Shown here piece after piece: positions 6,977-13,725 of a DNA stretch of 13,925 nucleotides. This DNA comes from CAZGMN01 sp964526905 (lineage in GTDB: Bacteria; Acidobacteriota; Aminicenantia; Aminicenantales; Aminicenantaceae), in NCBI GenBank assembly GCA_964526905.1, contig CAZGMN010000070.1, positions 1 through 13,925 on the forward strand, read 5' to 3'. The translations under genes were made by a program, and so were the position numbers. Under the pieces are notes generated by a model. The model was given only the letters and a program-made list of their open reading frames with translations, was not told the origin of the DNA and made no database searches. The number at the start of each line of letters is the position of its first letter. Position 1 is the first letter of the stretch.

Positions 6977-7633
6977 ATGCTTTTAAAAAAGCAGCATTTG
7001 ATCCTTGTTATTGTTTTTGGCTCGGTGCTTTTTGTCTTTTTAGCTTTAGAAGGTATTGGATATTACCTCGGCCAAAAAAGCGGCGCTGAATGGAAGAGAG
7101 AATCTGTGGAGACGAGTGCAGAAAAAAAAGACCTGAGGGCTATTCAAACAAAAAATAAGATTCTGAAAAGAAGAATCGAACAGCTTTCTACCTTTGGCGT
7201 CTACATCGTTATCGATTCGGCCAATAATATGCTCTACCTGAAAAAAGGTTCGAATACGATCCAAGAAGCCGTCATCTCCTGCGGAAGCGGCAATATTCTT
7301 GAAGAGCCAGGGGGCAAAAGAAGATGGGTGTTTGATACTCCGCGGGGTGTGTTCGAAGTGAAGTCGAAGATTCTGGACCCTTACTGGCTCAAGCCTGATT
7401 GGGCCTTTATTGAAGAAGGAGAGAAGGTGCCCAAAGAACTCAAGGAGAGGATAGAAGCGGGTGTTTTAGGAGACTATGCGCTGGGCTTCGGCAACGGCTA
7501 CTTTATCCACGGAACTCTTTACACCAGGCTTCTGGGCAGAAATGTCACCCACGGCTGCATAAGAGTCGGGGACGAGGACTTAAAAGCTGTCTATGCGGCA
7601 TCATTAATCGGGACAAAGGTTTTTATTTTTTAA
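6977..7633 (+). CDS. Membrane-anchored L,D-transpeptidase (YkuD)
   Basis: A 218-aa protein with an uncleaved-looking N-terminal membrane segment (about 7-31), a short charged, probably coiled-coil stretch (45-72) and a YkuD domain (74-218). The domain shows TPRGVFEV near 121-128, LGDYALGFGNGYFIHGT with His178, and the catalytic THGCIRV with His192 and Cys194. This is the longer-spaced, canonical L,D-transpeptidase subtype, unlike the enzyme encoded just upstream. It starts 3 nt after the previous stop and ends 2 nt before the next gene, so the three are tightly coupled. The anchor places it on the outer face of the inner membrane, whereas the upstream enzyme is a lipoprotein. The natural acceptor (peptidoglycan or lipoprotein lysine) cannot be read from the sequence. 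Confidence 0.9.
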   Translation: MLLKKQHLILVIVFGSVLFVFLALEGIGYYLGQKSGAEWKRESVETSAEKKDLRAIQTKNKILKRRIEQLSTFGVYIVIDSANNMLYLKKGSNTIQEAVISCGSGNILEEPGGKRRWVFDTPRGVFEVKSKILDPYWLKPDWAFIEEGEKVPKELKERIEAGVLGDYALGFGNGYFIHGTLYTRLLGRNVTHGCIRVGDEDLKAVYAASLIGTKVFIF

Positions 7634-7635
7634 AA

Positions 7636-8253
7636 GTGTTTCCAAAATTAATTCAACTTCTGCTGGTGTTATCGATAAGTGCAAATTCCCTCTGGAGTGA
7701 AACGACCAACTCCAGCATACAAACTCAGCTCTTAGAAGCAGAGCTCGCCCTTGCGCAAAAGCCTCGAACTTATTTCATTTTTCAGGTCAGGGATAAAAAA
7801 ATATCCTTGAAAGCAAGGGGAATTGTGCTCAAAGAATGGGAAATGAAGAAGGTCAGATATTTTGGGAATTCACCTCCTGCCGAACCCATTTCCCTCTTGA
7901 AGAAGAGCGCTCTGTTCCCTCCAAAGAGAAAGAATATAAAGCCGGGGAGCGTCACTGAAGACGGCGAGTTCAAGCTGGCAACATTGGAGCTGAATGACAT
8001 GCCTTCGGTCTACACGCTCTCCCTGAAAGGCGGCATCTATATTTTTATAAGGCCGCAATCAAGAAGATTCTTTTCCAGGCTCTTGAGCGTTTGGCATTAT
8101 TTCAAATGGATGACCTTTCCTCCTTTGGAAAAGATATGGTTTTCTATAAAGAAAAAGCCGTTGACGACTATTGAGATTGTCTTGAAAAACAAGAAAGACA
8201 GCAAAGAGCTTTACTGGGCTTTCCTGGAAGGAGCAGAATGTCTAATATTTTAA
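7636..8253 (+). CDS. Secreted protein of unknown function in the L,D-transpeptidase cassette
   Basis: I do not recognise this 205-aa protein. It starts with GTG 2 nt after the preceding stop, without a Shine-Dalgarno, and so probably depends on translational coupling. Residues 1-21 look like a signal peptide with possible cleavage near ANSLWS. Residues 45-75 (TYFIFQVRDKKISLKARG) and 124-140 (VYTLSLKGGIYIFIRP) look like beta strands. A basic, aromatic-rich region follows at 142-175 (HYFKWMTFPP). There is a single Cys at 202 and no catalytic His/Cys motif. The first strand pair loosely resembles the start of the YkuD domain in the preceding protein, so a degenerate relative or a periplasmic partner of that enzyme is possible. 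Strict co-linearity with it argues for a shared job. Confidence 0.75.
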   Translation: MFPKLIQLLLVLSISANSLWSETTNSSIQTQLLEAELALAQKPRTYFIFQVRDKKISLKARGIVLKEWEMKKVRYFGNSPPAEPISLLKKSALFPPKRKNIKPGSVTEDGEFKLATLELNDMPSVYTLSLKGGIYIFIRPQSRRFFSRLLSVWHYFKWMTFPPLEKIWFSIKKKPLTTIEIVLKNKKDSKELYWAFLEGAECLIF

Positions 8254-8265
8254 TTAAATTTGTAT

Positions 8266-8271
8266 TATACT
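8266..8271 (+). promoter_or_regulatory. Possible -10 element giving a leaderless ychF transcript
   Basis: TATACT (5 of 6 to TATAAT) ends at 8271, so the standard +1 position would be base 8278, exactly the A of the ychF ATG. No Shine-Dalgarno is seen before that ATG. There is no good -35 box in the AT-rich sequence upstream, which lowers confidence. Confidence 0.35.
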
Positions 8272-8277
8272 CTAATC

Positions 8278-9351
8278 ATGAATTTCGCTCTTTTCGGCTA
8301 TCCAAAGACAGGAAAAACAGTTCTGTTTAACCTCCTGACCGGAGCGAAAATCGATGTCAAATCCTATAAGGACGGAAAAAAAGAGCTAAACCAAAGAACA
8401 TGCCCTGTTCCCGACCCCCGCCTGGATAAGATATGGTCGCTCTCCCCTGAGAAAAATAAAATACCGGCTTCTGTTGATTTCATCGACCTTGCTGGAATCG
8501 CCTACGGTGAAGTCAAAAACAGCTCTTACCTTGATTATCTTCGCCGGGCTGATGGGCTTGCCCATGTGGTCAGAGGATTTTTCAACGCTCAAGTTCCACA
8601 TCCAAAAGGGAAAATCAATCCCAAGGATGACATCCTCTCCATGGAAGAGGAGCTTATCCTGTCCGATATGCTTTCCATAGAGTCACGGCTGGAGAAATTG
8701 GAGAAAGAATTGAAAAGTGCAAAGAGCGCCGAGGGTGAAAGGGAAAAAGAGCTCCTCGAGCGCCTCCACTCTGGCCTCGAAGAAGGAAAAGGGATTCGGG
8801 AAATGTCCCTTGCCTCCCAAGAAGAAAAGCTCATCCGAAGCTTCGCCTTCCTCAGCCAGAAGCCGCTTATCCAAATGATCAACGTCGACGAAAAGAATAT
8901 TTCCCTTATTGAAACGCCTGAGAAGGTCTATACCGGCAAGAAAAGAGGAATCGCAGTCCTTGCTTTCTGCGGCAAGATTGAAATGGAAATTCTGGAATTA
9001 GAGAAGGAGGAAAGAGAAGCTTTTCTCTCCGAATATGGATTGAAGGAGCTGAGTGCGCCGAAATTTTTAAGAGCGTCCTATGATCTTCTCCAAGCCATCT
9101 CTTTCTTTACTATCGGCAAGGATGAGGTTAAGGCCTGGACAATCCCGAAAAACACGCCTGCCCTGACAGCAGCAGGCGTTATTCATTCCGATATACAAAA
9201 AGGCTTTATCCGCGCCGAAGTCATTCCCTGGGAAGGACTTCTCCAGCATGGCTCCTTCCAAGCTGCCAAAGAAAAGGCCGCAGTCCGTCTGGAGGGTAAG
9301 GAATATCTTGTTCAAGACGGAGATGTTATCTATTTTCGATTTTCTAAATAA
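8278..9351 (+). CDS. ychF: YchF/OLA1-type NTPase, divergent
   Basis: A 357-aa protein of the YchF (Obg-like ATPase) family of ribosome-associated NTPases. The P-loop is GYPKTGKT at 7-14. VPDPRLDK at 44-51, a DLAG switch block at 70-73 and the base-recognition NVDE at 202-205 follow, with a helical insert between about 120 and 180. The C-terminal TGS-like domain (about 275-357) is strongly conserved: FFTIGKDEVKAWTI, AAGVIHSDIQKGFIRAEVI, DGDVIYFRF. Two features are atypical: the usual PNVGKS is PKTGKT, and the glycine-rich GASKGEGLGN loop after DLAG is missing, leaving this segment about four residues shorter. I chose the ATG at 8278 by family alignment. An upstream in-frame TTG at 8260 would add six residues that align to nothing. 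Confidence 0.9.
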   Translation: MNFALFGYPKTGKTVLFNLLTGAKIDVKSYKDGKKELNQRTCPVPDPRLDKIWSLSPEKNKIPASVDFIDLAGIAYGEVKNSSYLDYLRRADGLAHVVRGFFNAQVPHPKGKINPKDDILSMEEELILSDMLSIESRLEKLEKELKSAKSAEGEREKELLERLHSGLEEGKGIREMSLASQEEKLIRSFAFLSQKPLIQMINVDEKNISLIETPEKVYTGKKRGIAVLAFCGKIEMEILELEKEEREAFLSEYGLKELSAPKFLRASYDLLQAISFFTIGKDEVKAWTIPKNTPALTAAGVIHSDIQKGFIRAEVIPWEGLLQHGSFQAAKEKAAVRLEGKEYLVQDGDVIYFRFSK

Positions 9352-9396
9352 AATTCTCGGATGCCAGAGTTGAAATGTTCACAAAGATCGATGCCT

Positions 9397-10515
9397 ATGA
9401 AAAAAAATTTTGAAATCCAGGCTAAGGACAGCCAATCTTCTGCCAGGGCAGGCATCATCCATACTCCTCACGGGCCTGTGGAAACTCCTGCTTTCGCTCC
9501 CGTCGCCAGCCAAGGAACTATCAAAGGGCTTCCCCACAGCCTGCTCCAAGAACTGGGCGCGCAGCTCATACTCATTAACTCTTATCATCTCTATCTCCGG
9601 CCAGGTCTGGAGACAATCACCAAGTTGGGAGGAGTTCACTCTTTTATTTCTTGGCAGAAGCCCATTCTTTCTGACAGCGGAGGATTCCAGATTTATAGCC
9701 TCTCTCCCCTGGTCAAGGTGAAAAAAGAAAAGGTCGAATTCACTTCTCATCTCGATGGAACAAGAATCCTCCTTTCTCCTGAAGATGTGATGGATATCCA
9801 GATAAAGCTCCAGACAGATATCATCATGCCCCTCGACCGATTCCTTCCCTTTCCTTCGTCAGAAGAGAAGATGAGAGAGGCAGTGGACTTGACCACTCAC
9901 TGGGCTCGCCGCTCCAAAGCTTATTTTGTCAGCCAGAGTTCAGCTCAGCTTCTCTGGGGCATCAGTCAGGGGAGTACATTCTGGAATCTGAGAAAGAGAA
10001 GCATCGAAGACCTGCAGGAAATTGATTTTCAGGGTTATGCCCTGGGAGGTCTGGGAATTGGGGAGCCGAAATCCCAGCTTCTGGATATTTTGGAGAAATC
10101 CGATTCTCTCCTTCCTAAAAATAAACCTCGCTACTTGATGGGCATTGGCTATATCGAAGACATCCTGGAAGCAGTGGAAAGGGGAATAGACCTCTTTGAC
10201 TGCGTTCTTCCTACGAGAAATGCAAGAAACGGGACTCTCTTCACCAGCAAGGGGAAAATTGTGATCAAGAATTTAAAATATGCTCAGGACAAGAGGCCTC
10301 TTGACGAAGAATGCTCCTGCTATACCTGCCGGAATTTCTCCCGCGCCTATCTTCGTCATCTCTGCGAAAGACAGGAGATCAGTTCGGCCATACTCAATAC
10401 CATTCACAATCTTTACTTTTATCTTGACATCTTCAGAAAAATTAGGCAAGCTATTCAATCAAATTCATTTAAGAGTTTAAAGAGGAATATCATCAATAAA
10501 AAAGAGGAAGAATGA
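9397..10515 (+). CDS. tgt: tRNA-guanine transglycosylase
   Basis: A 372-aa bacterial-type Tgt, which exchanges guanine-34 of GUN-anticodon tRNAs for preQ1 in queuosine synthesis. Visible elements are TPHGPVETPAFAPV near 23-36, DSGGFQ with Asp93, ISQGS near 189-193, GGLGIGE near 217-223, and FDCVLPTRNARNG with nucleophile Asp268. The zinc site is C-x-C-x2-C-x25-H (Cys306, Cys308, Cys311, His337). Around the base-binding pocket the usual F-D-E-C is L-D-R-F (Asp147-Arg148-Phe149), an unusual change. The ATG at 9397 gives MKKNFEI and matches the family start; ATGs at 9361 and 9391 would add 12 or 2 residues. No start has a strong ribosome site. It sits 45 bp after ychF and 1 bp before yajC. Confidence 0.93.
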   Translation: MKKNFEIQAKDSQSSARAGIIHTPHGPVETPAFAPVASQGTIKGLPHSLLQELGAQLILINSYHLYLRPGLETITKLGGVHSFISWQKPILSDSGGFQIYSLSPLVKVKKEKVEFTSHLDGTRILLSPEDVMDIQIKLQTDIIMPLDRFLPFPSSEEKMREAVDLTTHWARRSKAYFVSQSSAQLLWGISQGSTFWNLRKRSIEDLQEIDFQGYALGGLGIGEPKSQLLDILEKSDSLLPKNKPRYLMGIGYIEDILEAVERGIDLFDCVLPTRNARNGTLFTSKGKIVIKNLKYAQDKRPLDEECSCYTCRNFSRAYLRHLCERQEISSAILNTIHNLYFYLDIFRKIRQAIQSNSFKSLKRNIINKKEEE

Positions 10516-10516
10516 A

Positions 10517-10864
10517 ATGATGCTTTCAGGAATTTTAACCTTTTTATACCAGGCACAGCCGGCTCAACCGGGCAGAGGAAGCCTCATCATGGGCTTGATT
10601 CCCTTCGTTCTTGTCATTGTCATCTTCTGGATGCTGGTCATCCTTCCCTCAAGAAAAAGACAGAAGAGACATCAAGAAATGGTTGAACTGCTCAAGCCTG
10701 GAGACAGAATCGTAACCTCAGGAGGAATCTACGGGACGGTCATGGGAACTCAAAAAGACAAGATTGAGTTGAAGATATCAGCTAACGTCAAGATTGATTT
10801 AGCTAAAAGTGCTGTGGCCGTTATTCTCACTCCTGAGCAGAAAGATAGGCCGGAAACTCATTGA
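10517..10864 (+). CDS. yajC: SecDF accessory subunit YajC
   Basis: A 115-aa single-pass membrane protein. An N-terminal stretch (GQ/P-rich, about 10-22) precedes the membrane segment (about 24-43). The conserved RKRQKRHQEMVELLKPGD and IVTSGGIYGTVMG blocks and a short soluble beta domain follow. YajC associates with SecD and SecF to support Sec-dependent export. It starts 1 nt after the tgt stop, with GAGGA about 9 nt upstream. The tgt-yajC-secD-secF order is widespread in bacteria and supports the assignment. Confidence 0.93.
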   Translation: MMLSGILTFLYQAQPAQPGRGSLIMGLIPFVLVIVIFWMLVILPSRKRQKRHQEMVELLKPGDRIVTSGGIYGTVMGTQKDKIELKISANVKIDLAKSAVAVILTPEQKDRPETH

Positions 10865-10909
10865 TTTGATTTTTTAATAAAAAAAAGATTGAATTTATTT
10901 CTTTATCAA

Positions 10910-10921
10910 CCTCTGAAGAGG
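10910..10921 (+). promoter_or_regulatory. Small hairpin masking the secD ribosome-binding site
   Basis: The palindrome CCTC-TGAA-GAGG pairs an anti-Shine-Dalgarno strand (10910-10913) with the GAGG (10918-10921) that precedes the secD ATG by 10 nt. Folded, it would hide the ribosome site. The remaining yajC-secD gap (10865-10909) is AT-rich with no clear promoter or terminator. Regulation by this hairpin is an inference; the stem is short. Confidence 0.35.
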
Positions 10922-10931
10922 AAAGATTAAA

Positions 10932-12479
10932 ATGAGAAAAGGCTTGCGCTGGAAAAGCATTCTGGTTGTTTTGGTTACGGGACTCTGTATCTTCCTCGCC
11001 TACCCTCCCAAAAAAAAGATCAATCTGGGGCTTGACCTGAAAGGCGGCATCCATCTCGTCCTGCAGGTCATGACCGATGATGCCTTGAATACCGAAGCAA
11101 ACCAGGAAATACTACGCCTCGAAGAACAGATGAAGAAGAAAAACATTGAATACAAGAACGTAACCCCTGGAATCCCAGGGCATTTCGCCATCCAGGAAAT
11201 CAATCCTGACCAGGAAGGTCAGATCAAAGACCTCCTGGATGAGAATTTCAAAGAATGGAATTATATTGTCAGTGGCAGGTCATTCGCCCTTTCCTTAAAG
11301 CCCCAGTATGTCACTATGCTGAGAGACCAATCTGTCAGGCAGGCTCTGGAAACCATCCGAAACAGAGTCGATGAGCTTGGCTTGTCCGAGCCGACAATTC
11401 AAAGACAGGGAGGAATGAGCGGAGAAAGGATTATCGTCGAGCTTCCAGGAGTAGAAGACCCGGAAAGAGTGAAGAATATCTTAAAAACGACAGCCTTGCT
11501 CGAATGGAAGCTGGTCAAGGCTGGGCCGGCGGCTGACCAGGAAACCCTGCTTAAGGACTCTGGCGGCCAGGTTCCAGAGGGTGGAGAGGTTCTGAGAGGA
11601 GACCCCAAGAGAACAGAAGGAGGCTATTATCTTGTCAGCCGGGTCCCTGCAATCAGCGGAAAAGACCTTAAAAATGCCCGTCGCTCGGTTGATGAATGGA
11701 ATAACCCTGCTGTATCATTTATTCTCAGTCCTGAGGCCGGCAGGAGGTTTTACAAATTTACATCTGAGAACCTCGAAAAGCCCCTTGCCGTCATTCTCGA
11801 TGGTAAGATTCAACAGGTGGCAACAATCAAAGCTCAAATCTCTGAGAGCGGGATTATTCACGGCCACTTCACTCCAGATGAAGCAGAGGATATCGCCTTA
11901 GTTCTCAGAGCAGGAGCCCTTCCGGCATCTATCAAGATTCTGGAAACCAGAGCCATCGGCCCGGCACTGGGCGTCGATTCCATCCGCAAAGGATTGTTCG
12001 CCGGCATCGTTGCCCTTATCCTTGTTGTCCTTTTCATGGTTATCTATTACAAGCTTGCAGGTGTAAATGCTGTGGTTGCCCTTGTCCTCAATATGGTTAT
12101 CCTCGGCGGAGTTCTCGCTTATTTTAAAGCCACCTTGACCCTTCCCGGCATTGCCGGAATCATCCTGACCATAGGCATGGCTGTTGACGCCAATGTCCTC
12201 ATCTTTGAGAGGATAAGGGAGGAGCTTGCCGCAGGAAAGAGTGTACTGAGCTCTATCGTAGCAGGCTTTTCCCGGGCGCTGAGCGCCATCGTTGATTCAA
12301 ACCTGACAACAGTTATTTCAGCCATTTTTCTCTTCCAGTTTGGGACAGGTCCGGTTAAAGGATATGCCGTAACCCTTATCATCGGAATCATCGCCAGCAT
12401 GTTTACAGCTGTCTTTGTCTCTCACCTAATCTTTGACTTGACTGTTCCTGGCAAAAAAGGAAAGAAACTGAGCATCTAA
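10932..12479 (+). CDS. secD: Protein translocase subunit SecD
   Basis: A 515-aa RND-type membrane protein that, with SecF, uses the proton gradient to pull exported proteins through SecYEG from the periplasmic side. TM1 lies at about 8-24, followed by the conserved GLDLKGGIHLVLQV (33-46). A large periplasmic region contains VRQALETIRNRVDELGLSEP (135-154) and the base domain before ETRAIGPALGVDSI. Five further TMs fill about 352-503, with the TM4 motif GMAVDANVLIFERIREE (415-431, conserved Asp419). It is shorter than E. coli SecD (615 aa), as in many non-proteobacterial versions. The start follows GAGGAAAG. It lies 67 bp after yajC and 2 bp before secF. Confidence 0.95.
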   Translation: MRKGLRWKSILVVLVTGLCIFLAYPPKKKINLGLDLKGGIHLVLQVMTDDALNTEANQEILRLEEQMKKKNIEYKNVTPGIPGHFAIQEINPDQEGQIKDLLDENFKEWNYIVSGRSFALSLKPQYVTMLRDQSVRQALETIRNRVDELGLSEPTIQRQGGMSGERIIVELPGVEDPERVKNILKTTALLEWKLVKAGPAADQETLLKDSGGQVPEGGEVLRGDPKRTEGGYYLVSRVPAISGKDLKNARRSVDEWNNPAVSFILSPEAGRRFYKFTSENLEKPLAVILDGKIQQVATIKAQISESGIIHGHFTPDEAEDIALVLRAGALPASIKILETRAIGPALGVDSIRKGLFAGIVALILVVLFMVIYYKLAGVNAVVALVLNMVILGGVLAYFKATLTLPGIAGIILTIGMAVDANVLIFERIREELAAGKSVLSSIVAGFSRALSAIVDSNLTTVISAIFLFQFGTGPVKGYAVTLIIGIIASMFTAVFVSHLIFDLTVPGKKGKKLSI

Positions 12480-12481
12480 AA

Positions 12482-13639
12482 ATGCAGTTCTTCAAAACTC
12501 CAAACATCAATTTCATGAAATACAAGTACTTCGCCTTTGTCCTCTCTGGAGTCATTATTGTTGCCGGAATTATAAATATCACTGCAAGGAAAGGATTAAA
12601 ACTCGGTGTCGATTTCTCCGGCGGCACTTTGATTCGCGTCACCCTGAAAAATCCAACACCCATAGCCGACCTGAGGCAATCTCTGAAAAATGTGGGGCTG
12701 GGCGGCAGCTCAATCCAGGAAATCGAAAAGGGAAAGCGCGACTATCAGATAAGGACCATGCTGCCGGAAATGAAAAAAGAAGAAGAACAAGAATTGGAAG
12801 CTCACGAGATAATGGGGAACCGGGTCATTGAAGCTTTAAGAACAGAAGAAGATAAAAAGGCTCTCAGCAGCGGCTTAAAGGATTTAAACAGTATCGATAC
12901 CAAAGAACTCGCTTCTCTCCTCGAGCTCTCCTTCCCCGATGAAGCTGCACAAGATGCTCAAAAAATAATCTCATTTCGGGGTAGAAATGCAATCATCCAG
13001 GATTTCTCCCAGCTTGAGGCTGAAGGAATCAGCCAGAAGGTTATCACCGTCCTCAAGGAAAAAACCTATCTTGGCTCCTTGGTCGTCTTGAGCAAAGAGT
13101 CTGTCGGGCCGCAGGTTGGCCGCGATTTACAAATAAAAGCCACTCAGGCCACCGTCTGGGCGCTGATCGGCATGCTGGTTTACATCGCCCTTCGCTTCAA
13201 GCTGGCTTATGGAGTATCAGCCATCATAACCCTGACCCATGATGTTTTGATTACAGTGAGCATTTTTTCTTTCACAAATCGCGAGCTTAACCTTCCGGTC
13301 ATTGCCGCTCTCCTGACCATTGTCGGCTATTCCATCAATGATACCATCGTCATCTTTGACAGAGTCAGGGACAATCTGAAAATCATGAGAAAGAGCCCGT
13401 TTGAAGATATTCTGAATGCGAGCCTCAACCAAACCTTGAGCCGCTCGATTATCACTTCCGGCACTGTTTTCCTGACTGTGATGGCCCTCTTTCTTTTCGG
13501 AGGAGAAGTCATCAACGACTTTGCCTTCACCATGCTTGTCGGAGTCATTGAAGGAAGCTATTCGACCATCTATCAATCCTGTCCGATTGTCTATTTCTGG
13601 CAGAAGATATTCAAGCCGAAAAAAGGGATAAGAAGATGA
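12482..13639 (+). CDS. secF: Protein translocase subunit SecF with enlarged periplasmic domain
   Basis: A 385-aa partner of SecD. TM1 lies at about 15-32, followed by GLKLGVDFSGGTLIRV (38-53), and SVGPQVGRDLQIKA (207-220) precedes TM2. GYSINDTIVIFDRVRDN (282-298) is the TM4 signature. SRSIITSGTVFLTVMALFLFGG and the ending MLVGVIEGSYSTIY are also typical. It is about 60 residues longer than E. coli SecF; the extra sequence is a charged stretch at about 95-165 between the first periplasmic strands. It begins 2 nt after secD with only a weak, distant AAAGGAAAG upstream, so coupling to secD translation is likely. Confidence 0.95.
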   Translation: MQFFKTPNINFMKYKYFAFVLSGVIIVAGIINITARKGLKLGVDFSGGTLIRVTLKNPTPIADLRQSLKNVGLGGSSIQEIEKGKRDYQIRTMLPEMKKEEEQELEAHEIMGNRVIEALRTEEDKKALSSGLKDLNSIDTKELASLLELSFPDEAAQDAQKIISFRGRNAIIQDFSQLEAEGISQKVITVLKEKTYLGSLVVLSKESVGPQVGRDLQIKATQATVWALIGMLVYIALRFKLAYGVSAIITLTHDVLITVSIFSFTNRELNLPVIAALLTIVGYSINDTIVIFDRVRDNLKIMRKSPFEDILNASLNQTLSRSIITSGTVFLTVMALFLFGGEVINDFAFTMLVGVIEGSYSTIYQSCPIVYFWQKIFKPKKGIRR

Positions 13640-13650
13640 TTATTTTTAGC

Positions 13651-13679
13651 TTGTCAAAAGGCTTTTTTTCATTTATACT
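13651..13679 (+). promoter_or_regulatory. Sigma70-type promoter of the TonB-family gene
   Basis: TTGTCA (13651-13656, 5 of 6) and TATACT (13674-13679, 5 of 6) are separated by the optimal 17 bp. Initiation is expected near 13686, giving a leader of about 40 nt. The gene downstream therefore probably forms its own unit rather than reading through from secF, although no clear secF terminator is seen. Confidence 0.65.
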
Positions 13680-13725
13680 TTTTATGTATTATTTTAGATG
13701 ATATATTTTTAAGCCGAGGTAAAAA

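Noticed and set aside
8260..8277. Upstream TTG start for ychF adding MYYTLI
   Set aside because: The family begins right before the P-loop strand, and the extra residues align to nothing and have no ribosome site.
9361..9396. Upstream ATG start for tgt adding 12 residues
   Set aside because: The MKKNFEI start at 9397 matches the family N-terminus. Neither site has a clear Shine-Dalgarno, so the longer form is not fully excluded.
13640..13670. Possible rho-independent terminator after secF near the T7 run
   Set aside because: The AGC/GCT pairing is only 3 bp, and the T run lies inside the spacer of the better-supported TonB-gene promoter.
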